Counted from the first letter of the stretch, positions 37,218 through 48,270 are shown. The stretch: DNA of 64,000 nucleotides from an uncultured Flavobacteriaceae bacterium (GCA_947497245.1 CANMFO010000005.1:1-64000); one strand, 5' to 3'. Numbers and translations: made by a program. The notes: a model not told the origin generated them from the letters alone.

Positions 37218-39767
37218 CTAGGCTTTGGAAGATTTTTCTGCCTTTTTTATCTTGATGGTCAGCTCCTCTTTCTTGGTATCCAGATCCATATAGATGCTGT
37301 CGCCCTCTTCCAGCTTGGAGTTTACGATCTCTTCGGCCAGGGCATCTTCGATATACTTTTGAATGGCCCTTTTCAAGGGTCGGGCCCCATATTGCCTATC
37401 AAAGCCCTTGTCGGCGATATAGTCTTTGGCTTTTTCCGTCAAATTGAGGTCATATCCAATGTCCTTGATTCTTGAGAACAATTTGGCGAGTTCAATATCG
37501 ATGATTTTATGGATATCTTCCCTTTCCAGCGGATTGAATACCACTACATCGTCTATCCGGTTCAGGAATTCGGGTGCGAATGCCTTCTTAAGGGCATTCT
37601 CAATGACGCTTTTTTGGTGTGTATCGGCCTGGGAAAGTTTTGCCGAGGTGCCAAAACCGACCCCTTGTCCAAAATCCTTGATCTGTCGTGCCCCAATATT
37701 AGAGGTCATGATTATGATACTGTTCCTAAAATCTATTTTTCGTCCCAGACTATCGGTCAGGTAGCCATCATCAAGTACCTGTAGCAACATATTGAAAACA
37801 TCTGGATGGGCCTTTTCCACTTCATCCAGAAGGATGACGGAATAGGGTTTGCGCCTGACTTTTTCCGTCAACTGTCCCCCTTCCTCGTACCCCACGTATC
37901 CCGGAGGGGCGCCCACCAATCTCGATATGGCGAACTTCTCCATGTATTCGCTCATATCAATTCGGATAAGGGCATCCTCGGAGTCGAACAACTCTTTGGC
38001 CAGTACTTTTGCCAGTTGGGTCTTTCCAACCCCGGTCTGTCCCAGAAAAATAAAGGACCCGATGGGTTTATTGGGATCTTTGAGACCCGCCCTATTTCGC
38101 TGTATGGCCTTGGCCACCTTGGCTACGGCCTCATCCTGACCAATGACATTGTCTTTGATCAAATCGGGCAATTCCGCCAATTTATTGCTTTCGGTCTGGG
38201 CAATCCTGTTTACGGGAATGCCGCTCATCATGGAGACCACGTCGGCCACATTGTCCTCTGTAACTGTCTCTTTGTGAAGCTTGCTGTCGTCTTCCCATTT
38301 CTCCTGGGCCACTGCCAGTTCCTTCTCCAATCTCTTTTCGTCGTCCCTTAATTTGGCGGCCTCCTCGTATTTTTGTTTTTTAACAACGCTGTTCTTGAGA
38401 TCGCGCACGTCTTCCAGTTGCTTCTCAAGTTCCAGTATCTGTTTGGGGACATCCATATTTACGATATGTACCCTGGACCCTGCTTCGTCGAGGGCATCGA
38501 TCGCCTTGTCCGGAAGGAACCGATCGGTCATATACCTGTTCGTCAACCTTACACAGGCAATGATGGCCTCATCGGTATAACTGACGTTATGGTGTTCTTC
38601 ATATTTTCCCTTGATGTTCTGTAAGATCTCGATGGTCTCCTCCACGCTGGTAGGTTCTACGATGACCTTTTGAAAACGTCGCTCCAGGGCACCGTCTTTT
38701 TCAATATATTGGCGGTACTCATCGAGGGTGGTCGCCCCGATGCACTGTATTTCGCCCCGGGCCAGTGCAGGTTTGAACATATTGGAAGCATCCAAACTTC
38801 CCGTGGCCCCACCGGCACCTACGATAGTGTGTATTTCATCAATGAAAAGAATGACATCCTCGTTCTTTTCCAGTTCGTTCATAACGGCCTTCATCCGCTC
38901 TTCGAACTGTCCGCGGTATTTGGTGCCCGCGACCAAAGAGGCCAGGTCCAAAGTTACCACACGTTTATTGTACAGGATGCGCGAAACCTTTTTATTGATG
39001 ATGCGAAGGGCAAGTCCCTCAGCAATGGCACTCTTACCAACACCGGGCTCGCCTATGAGCAAGGGGTTGTTCTTTTTTCTCCTACTTAAAATTTGGGAAA
39101 CCCTTTCTATTTCCTTTTCCCTTCCCACAACCGGGTCCAATCGATTCTCTTCGGCCAGACGGGTAAGGTCCCGTCCAAAATTGTCCAATACCGGGGTTTT
39201 GGATTTTTTGTTGCCTTTTTGGGTTCCGGTAGAGCCAAAGGTCCCTTCCTTTTCCTCCCCGGTATCATCCGGCTCGTTCGGAAAGGATTCGGAGGTGGGG
39301 GAGTCCACGATCTCATCATCACTGGTGATCATGAACTTAAACTGCTCTTTTACCCCGTCGTAATCCACCTTGAGCTTGTGCAAAAGCTTTGTGGTGGGGT
39401 CGTTTTCGTTGCGTAGAATACACAGCAACAAATGGGCGGTGTTGATGGAAGAGCTCTGGAACAATTTTGCCTCTAAAAATGTGGTCTTCAAGGCCCTTTC
39501 CGCCTGTCGGGTCAAATGAAGGTTCTTCTTATCTTTTTGAACGTTGCTTGGGTTAGGGTTGGAAGGACTAAGGATTTCGACTTTTCTCCTCAAGTGGTCC
39601 AAATCAACATCCATAGCATCCAAGATGCTGATCGCCTTCCCGTTTCCATCACGTAAAAGCCCCAGCATTAAATGCTCGGTACCAATGAAATCATGCCCCA
39701 ATCTCAGGGCCTCTTCCTTGCTATAGGCAATTACGTCCTTTACCCTTGGTGAAAAATTATCGTCCAT
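37218..39767 (-). CDS. clpC: ATP-dependent Clp protease ATP-binding subunit ClpC
   Basis: 849 aa. An AAA+ unfoldase that feeds ClpP and acts in protein quality control. Two Clp_N repeats (FSPRVKDVIAYSKEEALRLGH; LTRQAERALKTTFLEAK) occupy ~1-150. An acidic linker (150-190) comes next. Walker A1 GEPGVGKS is at 239-246, the UVR-like middle segment EEAAKLRDDEKRLEKEL follows, and Walker A2 is GQTGVGKTQLAK. The middle-domain type is ClpC rather than ClpB. It diverges from gyrA across 258 bp with no perfect TAnnTTTG for either gene. Confidence 0.95.
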   Translation of the reverse strand: MDDNFSPRVKDVIAYSKEEALRLGHDFIGTEHLMLGLLRDGNGKAISILDAMDVDLDHLRRKVEILSPSNPNPSNVQKDKKNLHLTRQAERALKTTFLEAKLFQSSSINTAHLLLCILRNENDPTTKLLHKLKVDYDGVKEQFKFMITSDDEIVDSPTSESFPNEPDDTGEEKEGTFGSTGTQKGNKKSKTPVLDNFGRDLTRLAEENRLDPVVGREKEIERVSQILSRRKKNNPLLIGEPGVGKSAIAEGLALRIINKKVSRILYNKRVVTLDLASLVAGTKYRGQFEERMKAVMNELEKNEDVILFIDEIHTIVGAGGATGSLDASNMFKPALARGEIQCIGATTLDEYRQYIEKDGALERRFQKVIVEPTSVEETIEILQNIKGKYEEHHNVSYTDEAIIACVRLTNRYMTDRFLPDKAIDALDEAGSRVHIVNMDVPKQILELEKQLEDVRDLKNSVVKKQKYEEAAKLRDDEKRLEKELAVAQEKWEDDSKLHKETVTEDNVADVVSMMSGIPVNRIAQTESNKLAELPDLIKDNVIGQDEAVAKVAKAIQRNRAGLKDPNKPIGSFIFLGQTGVGKTQLAKVLAKELFDSEDALIRIDMSEYMEKFAISRLVGAPPGYVGYEEGGQLTEKVRRKPYSVILLDEVEKAHPDVFNMLLQVLDDGYLTDSLGRKIDFRNSIIIMTSNIGARQIKDFGQGVGFGTSAKLSQADTHQKSVIENALKKAFAPEFLNRIDDVVVFNPLEREDIHKIIDIELAKLFSRIKDIGYDLNLTEKAKDYIADKGFDRQYGARPLKRAIQKYIEDALAEEIVNSKLEEGDSIYMDLDTKKEELTIKIKKAEKSSKA

Positions 39768-40025
39768 AAATTATCCTTAACATGTATAAAATTAGTAAAA
39801 CTCAGTCAATCTAGAGCAAATACTGTACCTATATTCGACAAACTTGTGATAAATGTCGAAAAAAGCCGGGTCACACAACACTTTAACGATTTATTTGTCC
39901 ATCCAAACCGGGGTAAAACGTGTTGATAAATTCTTGAATAAAAGATGATCGATTTGCTTTGAAAGGTATGATTTTGCTTATATTGGCATGCTTTTTTAAC
40001 GATAACAAATACCTAAGATTTTAAA

Positions 40026-42560
40026 ATGGCTGAAGGAGAAAAATTGATCCCCATTAATATTGAAGATGAAATGAAATCTGCCTACATTGATTATTCAATG
40101 TCGGTCATTGTGTCACGGGCATTGCCGGATGTCAGGGACGGTTTGAAACCAGTGCACAGAAGGGTTCTGTACGGAATGCACGAGTTGGGGGTAAGGTCTA
40201 GCAGTTCCCACAAAAAATCGGCCCGTATCGTTGGGGAAGTTTTGGGTAAATATCACCCGCACGGTGATACTTCGGTATATGATTCCATGGTGCGTATGGC
40301 ACAGGAATGGAGCCTGCGGTACATGCTGGTCGACGGCCAGGGCAACTTTGGCTCAGTGGACGGGGACAGTCCGGCCGCGATGCGATATACCGAGGCGCGC
40401 ATGCGCAAGATAGCGGATGACATGTTGGCGGATATTGACAAAGACACGGTGGACCACCAATTGAATTTCGACGATTCGCTTGAAGAGCCTACCGTTCTGC
40501 CCACCAGGATACCCAATCTTTTGGTCAACGGGGCTTCGGGAATAGCAGTGGGCATGGCAACCAATATGCCTCCGCACAATCTCTCGGAAGTTGTTGATGG
40601 TACGGTGGCGTACATCGATAACAGCGATATTGAAATAGATGAGCTCATTACGCATATCAAGGCACCCGATTTCCCGACCGGCGGTATCATTTACGGTTAC
40701 GACGGGGTAAAGGAGGCCTTTCACACCGGCCGCGGCCGGGTGGTAATGCGGGCGAAAGCGATCATAGAAGAAGTACAGGGCAGGGAATGCATCATTGTTT
40801 CCGAAATCCCATATCAGATCAACAAGGCGGACATGATCAAAAAGACCGCCGACCTGATCAATGAAAAGAAAATTGACGGAATTGCCAGTATCCGCGACGA
40901 GTCGGATAGAAAAGGTATGCGCATCGTGTACGTCCTAAAAAGGGATTCCATACCGAACATCGTACTGAATACATTGTACAAGTATACCGCGCTCCAGTCT
41001 TCTTTTAGCGTGAACAACATTGCCCTGGTAAACGGTAGGCCGCAATTGCTCAATGTAAAGGAAATGATCCACTATTTTGTGGAGCACCGACATGACGTGG
41101 TGGTGCGCCGCACCAAGTTCGAACTGAAAAAGGCCGAGGATCGGGCCCATATATTGGAAGGGCTCATCATCGCCTCCGACAATATCGATGAGGTGATCGC
41201 CATTATCAGGGGGTCCTCAAACCCGGAGGAGGCAAGGGAGAATTTAATGGAGCGCTTCAAACTTTCCGAAATTCAGGCCAAGGCAATCGTGGAGATGCGT
41301 CTGCGACAGTTGACAGGCCTGGAACAGGACAAATTGCGTTCGGAATATGAGGAAATTATCAAGACCATTGCCGATCTAAAGGATATCTTGGCCAAGAAAG
41401 AAAGAAGAATGCAGATCATCAAGGACGAACTTCTCGAGGTCAAGGAGAAATATGGCGATGAACGAAGGTCTGAAATCAACTTTGCAGGGGGCGATCTGAG
41501 CATTGAGGACATGATTCCCGATGAGCAGGTGGTCCTTACCATATCCCATGCGGGATATATTAAGCGAACCCCCCTTTCGGAGTACAAGACACAGAATAGG
41601 GGAGGTGTCGGACAGAAAGCCTCTTCCACCAGGAACGAAGATTTTCTGGAGCACCTCTTTGTGGGGACCAACCATCAATACATGTTGTTCTTTACCCAGA
41701 AGGGAAAATGTTTTTGGATGCGTGTATACGAGATACCGGAAGGAAGCAGGACCTCCAAGGGAAGGGCGATCCAAAACCTGATCAATATTGAACAGGGCGA
41801 TACCGTAAAGGCCTTTATATGTACACAGGACCTTAAAGATGAGGAGTACGTGAACAGTCACTATGTCATTATGGCGACCAAAAAGGGCGTGGTGAAAAAG
41901 ACTTCCTTGGAACAATATTCACGTCCGCGACAAAACGGAATCAATGCCATTGGTATTCGGGAAGACGACGAATTGCTAGAAGCGAAGCTCACTACCGGGA
42001 CCAGCGAGATATTCTTGGGCTTGAAATCCGGTAAGGCCATTCGCTTTGAAGAGAGCAAAACGCGGCCCATGGGCCGAAATGCCTCCGGGGTCAGGGGGAT
42101 TACCCTTGCCAGTGACCAGGACGAGGTGGTCGGCATGGTATCGGTACACAACTTCGACGAGGATATCCTGGTAGTTTCTGAAAATGGGTATGGAAAACGT
42201 TCCAGCATTGAGGATTACCGAATCACAAATAGGGGAGGTAAAGGTGTAAAGACCATTTCGATTACCGACAAGACCGGGGAATTGGTGGCCATTAAAAACG
42301 TAATGGATTCCGATGATTTGATGATCATCAACAAATCGGGCATCGCCATTCGAATGAGTGTGGAGGACCTCAGGGTAATGGGCCGGGCCACACAGGGTGT
42401 CAAGCTGATCAATATCAAGGGTGACGACTCCATCGCAGCGGTGGCCAAGGTCATGAAGGACGAGGACAATTTGGAAGAGGCCGACATCAATGAAATTGAG
42501 GTGAATACGGAAGATGGCACGGCTCTTGATAATGAAGGAGCGGATGAACCAAAAGAATAA
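40026..42560 (+). CDS. gyrA: DNA gyrase subunit A
   Basis: 844 aa. The breakage-reunion subunit of gyrase. The catalytic tyrosine is Tyr121 ([10 protein letters not shown]). The quinolone-determining segment reads [11 protein letters not shown]: the position of E. coli Ser83 is Thr82 and that of Asp87 is Asp86. Six C-terminal beta-pinwheel repeats follow, including the GyrA box [10 protein letters not shown]. The C-terminus is acidic ([12 protein letters not shown]). A TPR gene follows after 32 bp and is probably co-transcribed. Confidence 0.97.
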   Translation: MAEGEKLIPINIEDEMKSAYIDYSMSVIVSRALPDVRDGLKPVHRRVLYGMHELGVRSSSSHKKSARIVGEVLGKYHPHGDTSVYDSMVRMAQEWSLRYMLVDGQGNFGSVDGDSPAAMRYTEARMRKIADDMLADIDKDTVDHQLNFDDSLEEPTVLPTRIPNLLVNGASGIAVGMATNMPPHNLSEVVDGTVAYIDNSDIEIDELITHIKAPDFPTGGIIYGYDGVKEAFHTGRGRVVMRAKAIIEEVQGRECIIVSEIPYQINKADMIKKTADLINEKKIDGIASIRDESDRKGMRIVYVLKRDSIPNIVLNTLYKYTALQSSFSVNNIALVNGRPQLLNVKEMIHYFVEHRHDVVVRRTKFELKKAEDRAHILEGLIIASDNIDEVIAIIRGSSNPEEARENLMERFKLSEIQAKAIVEMRLRQLTGLEQDKLRSEYEEIIKTIADLKDILAKKERRMQIIKDELLEVKEKYGDERRSEINFAGGDLSIEDMIPDEQVVLTISHAGYIKRTPLSEYKTQNRGGVGQKASSTRNEDFLEHLFVGTNHQYMLFFTQKGKCFWMRVYEIPEGSRTSKGRAIQNLINIEQGDTVKAFICTQDLKDEEYVNSHYVIMATKKGVVKKTSLEQYSRPRQNGINAIGIREDDELLEAKLTTGTSEIFLGLKSGKAIRFEESKTRPMGRNASGVRGITLASDQDEVVGMVSVHNFDEDILVVSENGYGKRSSIEDYRITNRGGKGVKTISITDKTGELVAIKNVMDSDDLMIINKSGIAIRMSVEDLRVMGRATQGVKLINIKGDDSIAAVAKVMKDEDNLEEADINEIEVNTEDGTALDNEGADEPKE

Positions 42561-42592
42561 TCAATTAACACTAATTTTAATATAATCGAGAA

Positions 42593-43855
42593 ATGAAAAC
42601 TAAAATTCTAATATTGGCGACCATGTGCTTCACCATGGTCGGTTTAGCTCAAAAAAATGAGATCAAGGCGGCCGAGAAAGCTCTTAAGGGAGGTGATGCC
42701 AAGGCTGCAAAAACAACCCTTGAAGCTGCTTCGGGAACCATTTCCGGAGCCGACGCAAAGGTGCAGGCACAATACTATTACGTCCAGGGAAAAATTTATA
42801 GCGACTTGGGCAAAAAAGGGGATGGAAGCGCTTTTGCTGAGTCAGCTTCCGCTTTTCAGAAGGTTTTGGAAATCGAGAAAAATAGCGGAAAGAAAAAGTA
42901 CACCAGCGAGGTCGAACAGTGGTTACAGTCCGTAACCGCCGATTTGGTGAACTCTGCCGTGGAGGACAACGAGAACAAGAAGTTTTTGGAAGCTGCCGAA
43001 AAACTGTACCTGGGATACAAAATTAGCCCCATAGACACGTCATATCTCTACTATGCCGCCAGTAGTGCGGTGAATGGCGGACATTTTAAGGAGGCCCTGA
43101 AGTACTATGACGAACTTCAACTAGTAGGCTACGATGGCGGGGGCGTTGTATACAAGGCGACGAACGCTGAATCCGGAGAGGTTGAGCCGATGGATAAGAT
43201 CCAACGGGACCTGATGGTGAAATCGGGCACCTATACAGATCCGGTCGATGAAAAAATACCATCAAAAAGGGCCGAAATCGTAAAAAATATAGCCTTGATC
43301 TATACCCAGTTGGGACAGAACGAAAAGGCGTTGGAAGCTTTCAAGGCGGCAAGGAGCGATAATCCGGATGATGTGAACCTGGTTCTTAGCGAGGCCAATC
43401 TGCATTATACGATGGGCGATAAGGACAAGTTCAAATCACTTATGGCGGAAGCGGCGACCATGGCCCCGGACAATGCCGATCTTCACTACAACATTGGGGT
43501 CATCGCCATGGAACAGAACAATTTGGAAGAGGCAAGGGCTTCCTATAGGAAGACATTGGAAATCGACCCGGGCTATACCAATGCCCAGCTCAACCTTTCC
43601 ACCACCTATGTCAATGAGGGCAACAGCTTGATCGACGAGATGAACACTTTGGGGAATTCAAAGAAGGATATTGCACGTTATGATGAGCTGAAGCAGAAAA
43701 AAGACGACCTGTTCGGTGAAGGGGCACAGGTATTGGAAGATGCATTAAAAACCAGTCCGGATAACCAGGGCATTCTTACCCAATTGAAGAATATCTACGG
43801 AGCTATGGGCGACAATGAGAACTTCATGCGTATTAAAAAAATCTTGGGCGAATAA
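42593..43855 (+). CDS. Exported tetratricopeptide-repeat protein
   Basis: 420 aa. A signal peptide (MKTKILILATMCFTMVGLAQ) is followed by helical TPR units; the best are AEIVKNIALIYTQLGQNEKALEAFKAA, VNLVLSEANLHYTMGDKDKF and ADLHYNIGVIAMEQNNLEEA. It is probably periplasmic and a scaffold. The location after gyrA is, as I recall, conserved in Flavobacteriia. A strong terminator follows. Confidence 0.85.
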   Translation: MKTKILILATMCFTMVGLAQKNEIKAAEKALKGGDAKAAKTTLEAASGTISGADAKVQAQYYYVQGKIYSDLGKKGDGSAFAESASAFQKVLEIEKNSGKKKYTSEVEQWLQSVTADLVNSAVEDNENKKFLEAAEKLYLGYKISPIDTSYLYYAASSAVNGGHFKEALKYYDELQLVGYDGGGVVYKATNAESGEVEPMDKIQRDLMVKSGTYTDPVDEKIPSKRAEIVKNIALIYTQLGQNEKALEAFKAARSDNPDDVNLVLSEANLHYTMGDKDKFKSLMAEAATMAPDNADLHYNIGVIAMEQNNLEEARASYRKTLEIDPGYTNAQLNLSTTYVNEGNSLIDEMNTLGNSKKDIARYDELKQKKDDLFGEGAQVLEDALKTSPDNQGILTQLKNIYGAMGDNENFMRIKKILGE

Positions 43856-43874
43856 AAGCCGCAACCTGATCTTT

Positions 43875-43909
43875 AAAACCTCCTTTGCCATGGACAGAGG
43901 AGGTTTTTT
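43875..43909. terminator. Terminator between TPR gene and NlpC/P60 gene
   Basis: AAAACCTCC and GGAGGTTTT form a 9-bp stem with a 15-nt loop; a T-run follows on the + side. It can also act on the convergent NlpC/P60 gene, though less strongly. Confidence 0.82.
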
Positions 43910-43913
43910 ATGT

Positions 43914-44666
43914 CTATATAATTTTTTTGATGACCCGGAGTGTGTGGGTATAGCTTCTAAGTTCTACGTTAAAAATACCGGTGTGGTCCAAGCGGTCCAC
44001 CCTTACCTTACCATGCGCATGGATGATATAGTTGTTTTCCATAATGATGCCCACATGGTCGATTTCTCCATCCTGGTTGTCAAAAAAGGCGAGATCCCCG
44101 GGCTCACTTTCTTCAATGAAACTCAGCGCGTCCCCTTGGGTGGCCTGTTCCTGTGCGCTTCTTAACAGGGGGTAGCCATTTATTTTATATACCATCTGTG
44201 CAAAACCGGAACTATCGATGCCGAAAGGTGTTTTTCCGCCCCAAAGGTACGGGGCGTCCAAATAGTACAGAGCGGTAGAAGTCAGTTCCGTCTTTTTTTG
44301 TTTCTTAACGATGGTGTTTCCCTCAAAGCGATGCGCCAAGATAGTGGTAAAACCCACTGAGGAGCCCAGCAGTATGGGCACAAGGTTCCGTTTGTCCGTT
44401 TCAACGAAGGAGACCAGGTCTTTGGCATAGGTGTTGACCTTGGAGGAGTCAATTTCTTTGTATTGTTGCTCCTCCAAAAGCGTGATCTGATCGTTTCCGA
44501 CCCAGCCTTCACTTTTGTCAAAGGCCAGCCTGATCCTACTGTGGTATTTACGGTTTTCCAACACTTTGAAATGTTCACCGTACAATAATTGCGTTGTCAT
44601 TTCCGATGCCTCATCGGGGGAAGATCGTACCGGGACAAGACTTAGGTGGCAAATACCGTATTGCAT
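43914..44666 (-). CDS. NlpC/P60-family protein with catalytic Cys replaced by Ser
   Basis: 250 aa, no signal peptide. An SH3-like N-terminal part (ICHLSLVPVRSSPDEASEMTTQLLYGEHFKVLE) and a C-terminal NlpC/P60 papain-like domain (~130-250: YLDAPYLWGGKTPFGID, then SEPGDLAFFDN). The family's catalytic Cys lies in a DCSGF motif; here it reads D-S-S-G-F with Ser152 encoded by AGT at 44211-44213. His204 (DHVGIIM) and His216 remain. Such enzymes cut peptidoglycan peptides; with Ser the protein may be inactive, a binder, or altered in mechanism. The rest of the fold is well conserved, arguing against simple decay. Confidence 0.85.
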   Translation of the reverse strand: MQYGICHLSLVPVRSSPDEASEMTTQLLYGEHFKVLENRKYHSRIRLAFDKSEGWVGNDQITLLEEQQYKEIDSSKVNTYAKDLVSFVETDKRNLVPILLGSSVGFTTILAHRFEGNTIVKKQKKTELTSTALYYLDAPYLWGGKTPFGIDSSGFAQMVYKINGYPLLRSAQEQATQGDALSFIEESEPGDLAFFDNQDGEIDHVGIIMENNYIIHAHGKVRVDRLDHTGIFNVELRSYTHTLRVIKKII

Positions 44667-44688
44667 TGTATGGCTTTACAGAGATCGG

Positions 44689-45864
44689 TTAGTTTCTTTC
44701 CAAAATAAGTGCCGAAGCACCCCCTCCGCCGTTGCAAATGGCCGCTGCCCCGATTTTAGCGTTATTCTGTTCCAAAACATTGAGAAGGGTGACCAAGATC
44801 CTTGCGCCGGAGCACCCTAGGGGGTGCCCAAGGGAAACGGCCCCTCCGTTGACATTTACATTGGAGTCGGAAAGTCCCAAGAGCTTCATATTGGCAAGGC
44901 CCACTACTGCAAAGGCCTCATTGAACTCAAAATAGTCTACCTCGTCCATGGCGATTCCTGCTTGGTCCAAAGCTTTGGGAAGTGCTTTGGCGGGGGCGGT
45001 GGTGAACCATTTCGGTTCTTGGGCCGCATCCGCATAACCTCTAATTTTGGCCCATGGGGCCAAACCGAGTTCCTCTGCCTTTTCAGCGCTCATCAACACT
45101 AGGGCAGCGGCGCCGTCGTTGATGGTCGAGGCATTGGCCGCGGTTACCGTTCCATCTTTGGAAAATGCCGCCCTAAGGGCCGGTATTTTTTCCAGTTTCA
45201 CGTTTTTGAACTCTTCGTCCTGTGCCACCAGGATAGGTTCCCCTCGTCTTTGGGGTACCTCCACCGGCACGACCTCATTATCGAATTTTCCGTTTTCCCA
45301 AGCGCTGGCAGATCTTTTGTAGGACTGAATGGCGAAATTATCTTGGTCCTCCCGGCTAAAATCATGTTTTACTGCACAGGCATCGGCACAGACCCCCATG
45401 GCATTTTGGTCGTACACGTCGACCAGTCCATCTTTTTGCATACCATCGATCATCGACGCCGGGCCGAATTTTTGCCCGTTTCTCATTTGCACATAATGCG
45501 GAATTAGGCTCATACTTTCCATTCCACCCGCCACCACGATCGAAACCTGCCCCAAAGCGATGGCCTGGGCCGCTTGCATCACGGTTTTCATACCGGAAGC
45601 ACATACCTTGTTCACCGTGGTACAGGGCACCGTGTCCGGGATTCCTGCAAATAGGGCCGCCTGCCTGGCCGGAGCCTGACCTGTTCCCGCCTGAACCACA
45701 TTCCCCATGAGCACTTCCTCTACCAAACTGGGGTCCAGATCAATCTTTTTCAGGGCTCCCTTGATGGCCACCGCACCTAATTTTGGCGCCGGAACCGTAG
45801 AAAGAGACCCTAGAAAACTGCCAATGGGCGTCCTTGCAGCGGATACTATAACAACCTCCTTCAT
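44689..45864 (-). CDS. Acetyl-CoA C-acetyltransferase (thiolase)
   Basis: 391 aa. Joins or cleaves acetyl-CoA units. [17 protein letters not shown] at the start, the nucleophile in [22 protein letters not shown], the histidine in [17 protein letters not shown] and [12 protein letters not shown] with the second active Cys near the C-terminus. The frame runs to 45975, but the ATG at 45864 fits the family. It is 22 bp from the NlpC/P60 gene on the same strand. Confidence 0.95.
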   Translation of the reverse strand: MKEVVIVSAARTPIGSFLGSLSTVPAPKLGAVAIKGALKKIDLDPSLVEEVLMGNVVQAGTGQAPARQAALFAGIPDTVPCTTVNKVCASGMKTVMQAAQAIALGQVSIVVAGGMESMSLIPHYVQMRNGQKFGPASMIDGMQKDGLVDVYDQNAMGVCADACAVKHDFSREDQDNFAIQSYKRSASAWENGKFDNEVVPVEVPQRRGEPILVAQDEEFKNVKLEKIPALRAAFSKDGTVTAANASTINDGAAALVLMSAEKAEELGLAPWAKIRGYADAAQEPKWFTTAPAKALPKALDQAGIAMDEVDYFEFNEAFAVVGLANMKLLGLSDSNVNVNGGAVSLGHPLGCSGARILVTLLNVLEQNNAKIGAAAICNGGGGASALILERN

Positions 45865-45954
45865 AAGATGTGATTTTACTGCTGCGAAATTAATAAAATA
45901 AAGAACAATGCTCACGGTTGCGGTGCCAAAAGCCGTTTTGAACGTATATTTTTC

Positions 45955-45962
45955 TATTTTTG
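45955..45962 (+). promoter_or_regulatory. -7 element of the 7TM-HD gene
   Basis: TATTTTTG fits TAnnTTTG. It overlaps an upstream in-frame ATG (45960), which supports the later ATG at 45981 as the start. Confidence 0.5.
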
Positions 45963-45980
45963 GAACTAGATACATGCTCC

Positions 45981-48029
45981 ATGCGAAAATTCCTTGACGC
46001 TCTTTTTAAAAACCAATCCCTCATTTATAAGTATGTCCTGTATACGGCGTCGCTGTGCTGTATTGTGTTTTTTTTTCCAAAAGGGGGCAAGTTCAAGTAC
46101 GAGTTCCAAAAGGGAAAGCCCTGGCAGTATGAAAATCTGTACGCTCCCTTTGATTTTTCGATCAAAAAGACCGATGCGGAGATTGCGGACGAAGAACGCT
46201 CCCTGAGAAACGACCAATTGAACTACTACAGATACGATGGGGCCGTAGCGAACCAGGTATACGCCGATTTCGATACGAAATTCCCTACCGTTTTCCCCTC
46301 CGACCAGTTCAATGAAGCCCAGCTGGCCACACTACGGGAAACCGGAGAGGAAATCTTGGATGTTTTGTACGATACGGGCATTTTGCTGGGTACCCCTCTG
46401 AACAAAAATACGGACCAGGTATATCTGGTAAGGAAGAATGAGGCCCACCGTATTGCCTTCGACGAAATTCACCGAGCCAATGGCCAAGGGAAAGTCATCA
46501 ATTCCGTTTTGCAAAAAAAGAGGCTCCGTAGTTTTTCCAATAATTTCCAAACACTGTTTGCCGACCTTCCGAAACCCAATGTAAGCTTGGATAAGAACCT
46601 TTCCGAACGTGCCCTTTCGGAAGCACTTTCCAAGATATCGAATACCCGGGGTACGGTGGACGAGGGTAAGCTGATCATTGCGAAGGGGGAAGTGGTGGAA
46701 GCCGAAAAACTTAAAATTCTGGACTCCCTCAAACAAGAATACGAATCGGAACTTTGGGCGGCGAACAACTACTATTTCATAATTTTCGGCTATACCGTTC
46801 TGGTGGCGCTGGTGCTGATGATGCTGTTTCTTTTTCTCAAAAAGTACCGGCCCGAGATTTACGGGAACAATGTTAAGGTAACTTTCATCTTTTTCAACAT
46901 TTTGTTGATGGTCTTCATTACGACCTTGGTAGTGAAGTACAATGAGGCCTACATTTTTGTGGTGCCCCTCTGCATCCTTCCATTGATACTCAAAACCTTC
47001 TTTGATGCCAGGCTTGGATTGTTCGTGCACGTGCTTACGGTACTGATATTGGGTTTTGTGGTACCGAACAGTTTTGAATATATATTTTTGCAGATTATCG
47101 CCGGAATCGTGACCATTCTGACCGTCTCCGAACTTTACAAGAGAGCGAACCTCTTTGTTTCGGTAGGACAGATTACTTTGATCTATATCGTGGGGTATTT
47201 GGCCTTCCATATCATCCACGAGGGAAATTTGGACAATATTCTTTGGGAGACCCTGGGGCTTTTTCTCCTGAACGGTATGATTACCTTATTTGCACAACCC
47301 TTGATCTATGCCTACGAAAAAATCTTTGGTCTGGTCTCCGATGTATCACTGCTGGAGCTTTCGGATACCAACTCCAGATTGCTCAAGGAATTATCGAACA
47401 AGGCGCCAGGTACGTTCCACCATTCCTTGCAGGTCGCCAATTTGGCCGAGGCAGCTGCCAATGAGATTGGGGCAAATGCCATGTTGGTAAGGGTGGGGGC
47501 GCTCTACCATGATATAGGCAAAATGAACCATCCTACCTATTTTACGGAAAATCAGATCACGAATGTAAATCCGCACGATGAGCTTTCCCCCAAGGACAGT
47601 GCCAAAATTATCGTAAACCATGTGATCGAGGGTATCGAGATTGCGCGAAAGAACAACCTGCCCGACCGCGTGATCGATTTTATTCGATCGCACCACGGTA
47701 CCACCTTGGTATACTATTTTTACAAAAAACAGCACGAATCCGGGGAAATGGTGGAGAAGGATGATTTTAAATATCCGGGCCCCATTCCGTTTTCAAAGGA
47801 GACCGCCATTCTAATGATGGCCGATTCCGTGGAGGCGGCCTCCAAAAGCCTTAAAAACCCCACTTTCCTCATAATTGATGAATTCGTGGATAAAATCATC
47901 GCCGGGCAGATGGCGGCGAACCAATTTCTAAACGCCAACATTACTTTCAAGGAAATAGAGACCATTAAGAAAATATTCAAGCAAAAACTGACCAATATTT
48001 ATCATTTGAGGGTAGAATACCCGGAATAA
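45981..48029 (+). CDS. 7TM-HD phosphohydrolase (PgpH-like c-di-AMP phosphodiesterase)
   Basis: 682 aa. One N-terminal transmembrane helix, a periplasmic 7TMR-HDED domain (~50-265), seven membrane helices (~268-455; YYFIIFGYTVLVALVLMMLFLF onwards) and a cytoplasmic HD domain (~465-655). The HD residues are FHHSLQVANLAE and LYHDIGKMNHPTYF, with RSHHGTTLVYYF further on. In Gram-positive bacteria PgpH degrades cyclic di-AMP; the domain order here is the same. The start at 45981 is set by the promoter element and by MRKFLDALFKNQ. Confidence 0.88.
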   Translation: MRKFLDALFKNQSLIYKYVLYTASLCCIVFFFPKGGKFKYEFQKGKPWQYENLYAPFDFSIKKTDAEIADEERSLRNDQLNYYRYDGAVANQVYADFDTKFPTVFPSDQFNEAQLATLRETGEEILDVLYDTGILLGTPLNKNTDQVYLVRKNEAHRIAFDEIHRANGQGKVINSVLQKKRLRSFSNNFQTLFADLPKPNVSLDKNLSERALSEALSKISNTRGTVDEGKLIIAKGEVVEAEKLKILDSLKQEYESELWAANNYYFIIFGYTVLVALVLMMLFLFLKKYRPEIYGNNVKVTFIFFNILLMVFITTLVVKYNEAYIFVVPLCILPLILKTFFDARLGLFVHVLTVLILGFVVPNSFEYIFLQIIAGIVTILTVSELYKRANLFVSVGQITLIYIVGYLAFHIIHEGNLDNILWETLGLFLLNGMITLFAQPLIYAYEKIFGLVSDVSLLELSDTNSRLLKELSNKAPGTFHHSLQVANLAEAAANEIGANAMLVRVGALYHDIGKMNHPTYFTENQITNVNPHDELSPKDSAKIIVNHVIEGIEIARKNNLPDRVIDFIRSHHGTTLVYYFYKKQHESGEMVEKDDFKYPGPIPFSKETAILMMADSVEAASKSLKNPTFLIIDEFVDKIIAGQMAANQFLNANITFKEIETIKKIFKQKLTNIYHLRVEYPE

Positions 48030-48216
48030 CCTTATCCTATGCAAGCATGTATCCACCTATCGCGAAAACGGGGACCGGCCCCCTTCCACAACTACGGAAC
48101 CGCCCAATCTGGTATCCAAAAACTGGATGCCCAATGGTATGTTCGAGGGCTCCTGGCCCGGTTTTACCGATACCTCGTGGAACGGGAAACTTTAATAGGT
48201 TAATTATTAGGTATTT

Positions 48217-48262
48217 GTAGGAAATTGAAAAACGAAGTTAAAGTTGTAACTTTAATTCCTAC
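48217..48262. repeat. Nested inverted repeats upstream of TPR-AraC regulator
   Basis: An inner palindrome TTAAAGTT-GT-AACTTTAA (48238-48255) sits within an outer pair GTAGGAAATT (48217-48226) / AATTCCTAC (48254-48262), which differ by one inserted A. They end 8 bp before the ATG at 48271. They may be an operator for autoregulation or a hairpin in the leader RNA. The rest of the 240-bp gap after the 7TM-HD gene shows no supported gene. Confidence 0.6.
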
Positions 48263-48270
48263 CTACGACT

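Noticed and set aside
48040-48207. Short forward frames (about 55 codons) between the 7TM-HD gene and the regulator
   Set aside because: No homology signal, no promoter element, and two frames are open only by chance.
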